A DNA stretch of 64,000 nucleotides from Gluconacetobacter tumulicola (GTDB lineage: Bacteria; Pseudomonadota; Alphaproteobacteria; Acetobacterales; Acetobacteraceae): the NCBI RefSeq assembly GCF_014174215.1, contig NZ_JABEQL010000001.1, forward strand, positions 248,001 through 312,000, in the 5' to 3' direction. This document shows, in pieces, positions 63,825 through 64,000 of the stretch. How positions within the stretch are numbered: the stretch's first letter is position 1; each line of letters opens with the position of its first letter. The translations under genes were made by a program, and so were the position numbers. The notes beneath the pieces were generated by a model. The model was not told the DNA's origin and made no database searches. It was given only the letters and a program-made list of their open reading frames with translations.

Positions 63825-64000
63825 ATGGCGCTGTTCCCAGGATGGCAGGCCCCTGATTTCGCGGCGGAGACGAATGCGGGCCCGATTCATTTCCATACAT
63901 GGCTGCAAGGAAGCTGGGGCATCGTCATCACGCATCCGGCCGATTACGATCTGGATAGCCTGCGCCGCGCCGTCGCATGGGCACTTGCGCGTACACAGCC
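63825..64000 (+). CDS. Peroxiredoxin-like protein without peroxidatic cysteine, 3' end outside window
   Basis: Starts ATG with AAGGAG at 63811-63816, 15 bases after the preceding peroxiredoxin. The 58 visible codons begin MALFPGWQAPDFAAETNAG and align with the first peroxiredoxin (HFHTWLQGSWGIVITHPADY versus its FHEWLGDSWGILFSHPKDF). Where the partner has TPVCTTEL the sequence continues DLDSLRRAV, so the catalytic Thr and Cys are missing. It is a degenerate or regulatory peroxiredoxin; the remainder is outside the window. Confidence 0.85.
   Translation, partial: MALFPGWQAPDFAAETNAGPIHFHTWLQGSWGIVITHPADYDLDSLRRAVAWALARTQ

Overview
The window is a high-GC chromosomal segment that reads as an acetic acid bacterium (Acetobacteraceae), most likely Gluconacetobacter or a close relative. 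The best evidence is the levansucrase-exolevanase pair followed by a dedicated type II secretion operon, the arrangement known as the lsd locus of Gluconacetobacter diazotrophicus. The levansucrase resembles LsdA closely but, as I recall that protein, is not identical, so this may be a sister species. No phage, insertion sequence, CRISPR array, tRNA or rRNA was recognised.

Layout. 1-5.6 kb: an RND efflux operon (permease cut by the window edge, adaptor, outer-membrane factor). 5.6-10.4 kb: a persulfide/sulfide detoxification locus of the BigR/SqrR type. A divergent AT-rich operator separates a peroxiredoxin-ArsR pair from ETHE1-like dioxygenase, DUF442-SQR fusion and TauE genes. 10.4-13.2 kb: a MocR regulator divergent from D-Ala-D-Ala ligase, with shared operator-like repeats. 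13.2-19.6 kb: a YhiI-RbbA-YhhJ type ABC exporter with its own outer-membrane factor. 19.6-29.2 kb: a fermentative/anaerobic operon (ferredoxin-linked flavoprotein, pyruvate:ferredoxin/flavodoxin oxidoreductase, DHOD-like enzyme, possible 22-aa peptide, MaoC-phosphotransacetylase fusion, MFS transporter) behind a perfect FNR/FixK-type box. 29.3-31.3 kb: cyanase with an SSS symporter and a DUF3311 partner. 31.4-38.9 kb: a LysR regulator divergent from a TonB receptor, amidase and S58 peptidase, then a PhyH-family oxygenase. 39-44 kb: a GGDEF-EAL protein, a frameshifted FAD enzyme and an orphan sulfonate-type binding protein.

44.2-59.5 kb is the lsd locus: levansucrase, an intercistronic hairpin, exolevanase, a lytic transglycosylase on the opposite strand, then twelve tightly packed secretion genes (G-O-E-F-H-I-J-L-M-N-D-K). 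They fit one export route: LsdA and LsdB are made with signal peptides, and the T2SS carries at least LsdA across the outer membrane to make or degrade levan from sucrose.

59.5-64 kb: serine acetyltransferase, a divergent groESL copy with a small leader gene, and, across an AT-rich promoter region, two tandem peroxiredoxin-family genes. The second of these lacks the peroxidatic cysteine in the part visible.

The most unusual items are the cysteine-free SqrR/BigR-like regulator, the cysteine-less peroxiredoxin partner, two copies of a roughly 165-bp inverted-repeat element lodged between co-transcribed genes, the FNR-box PFOR operon, and the C-terminally altered GroEL.
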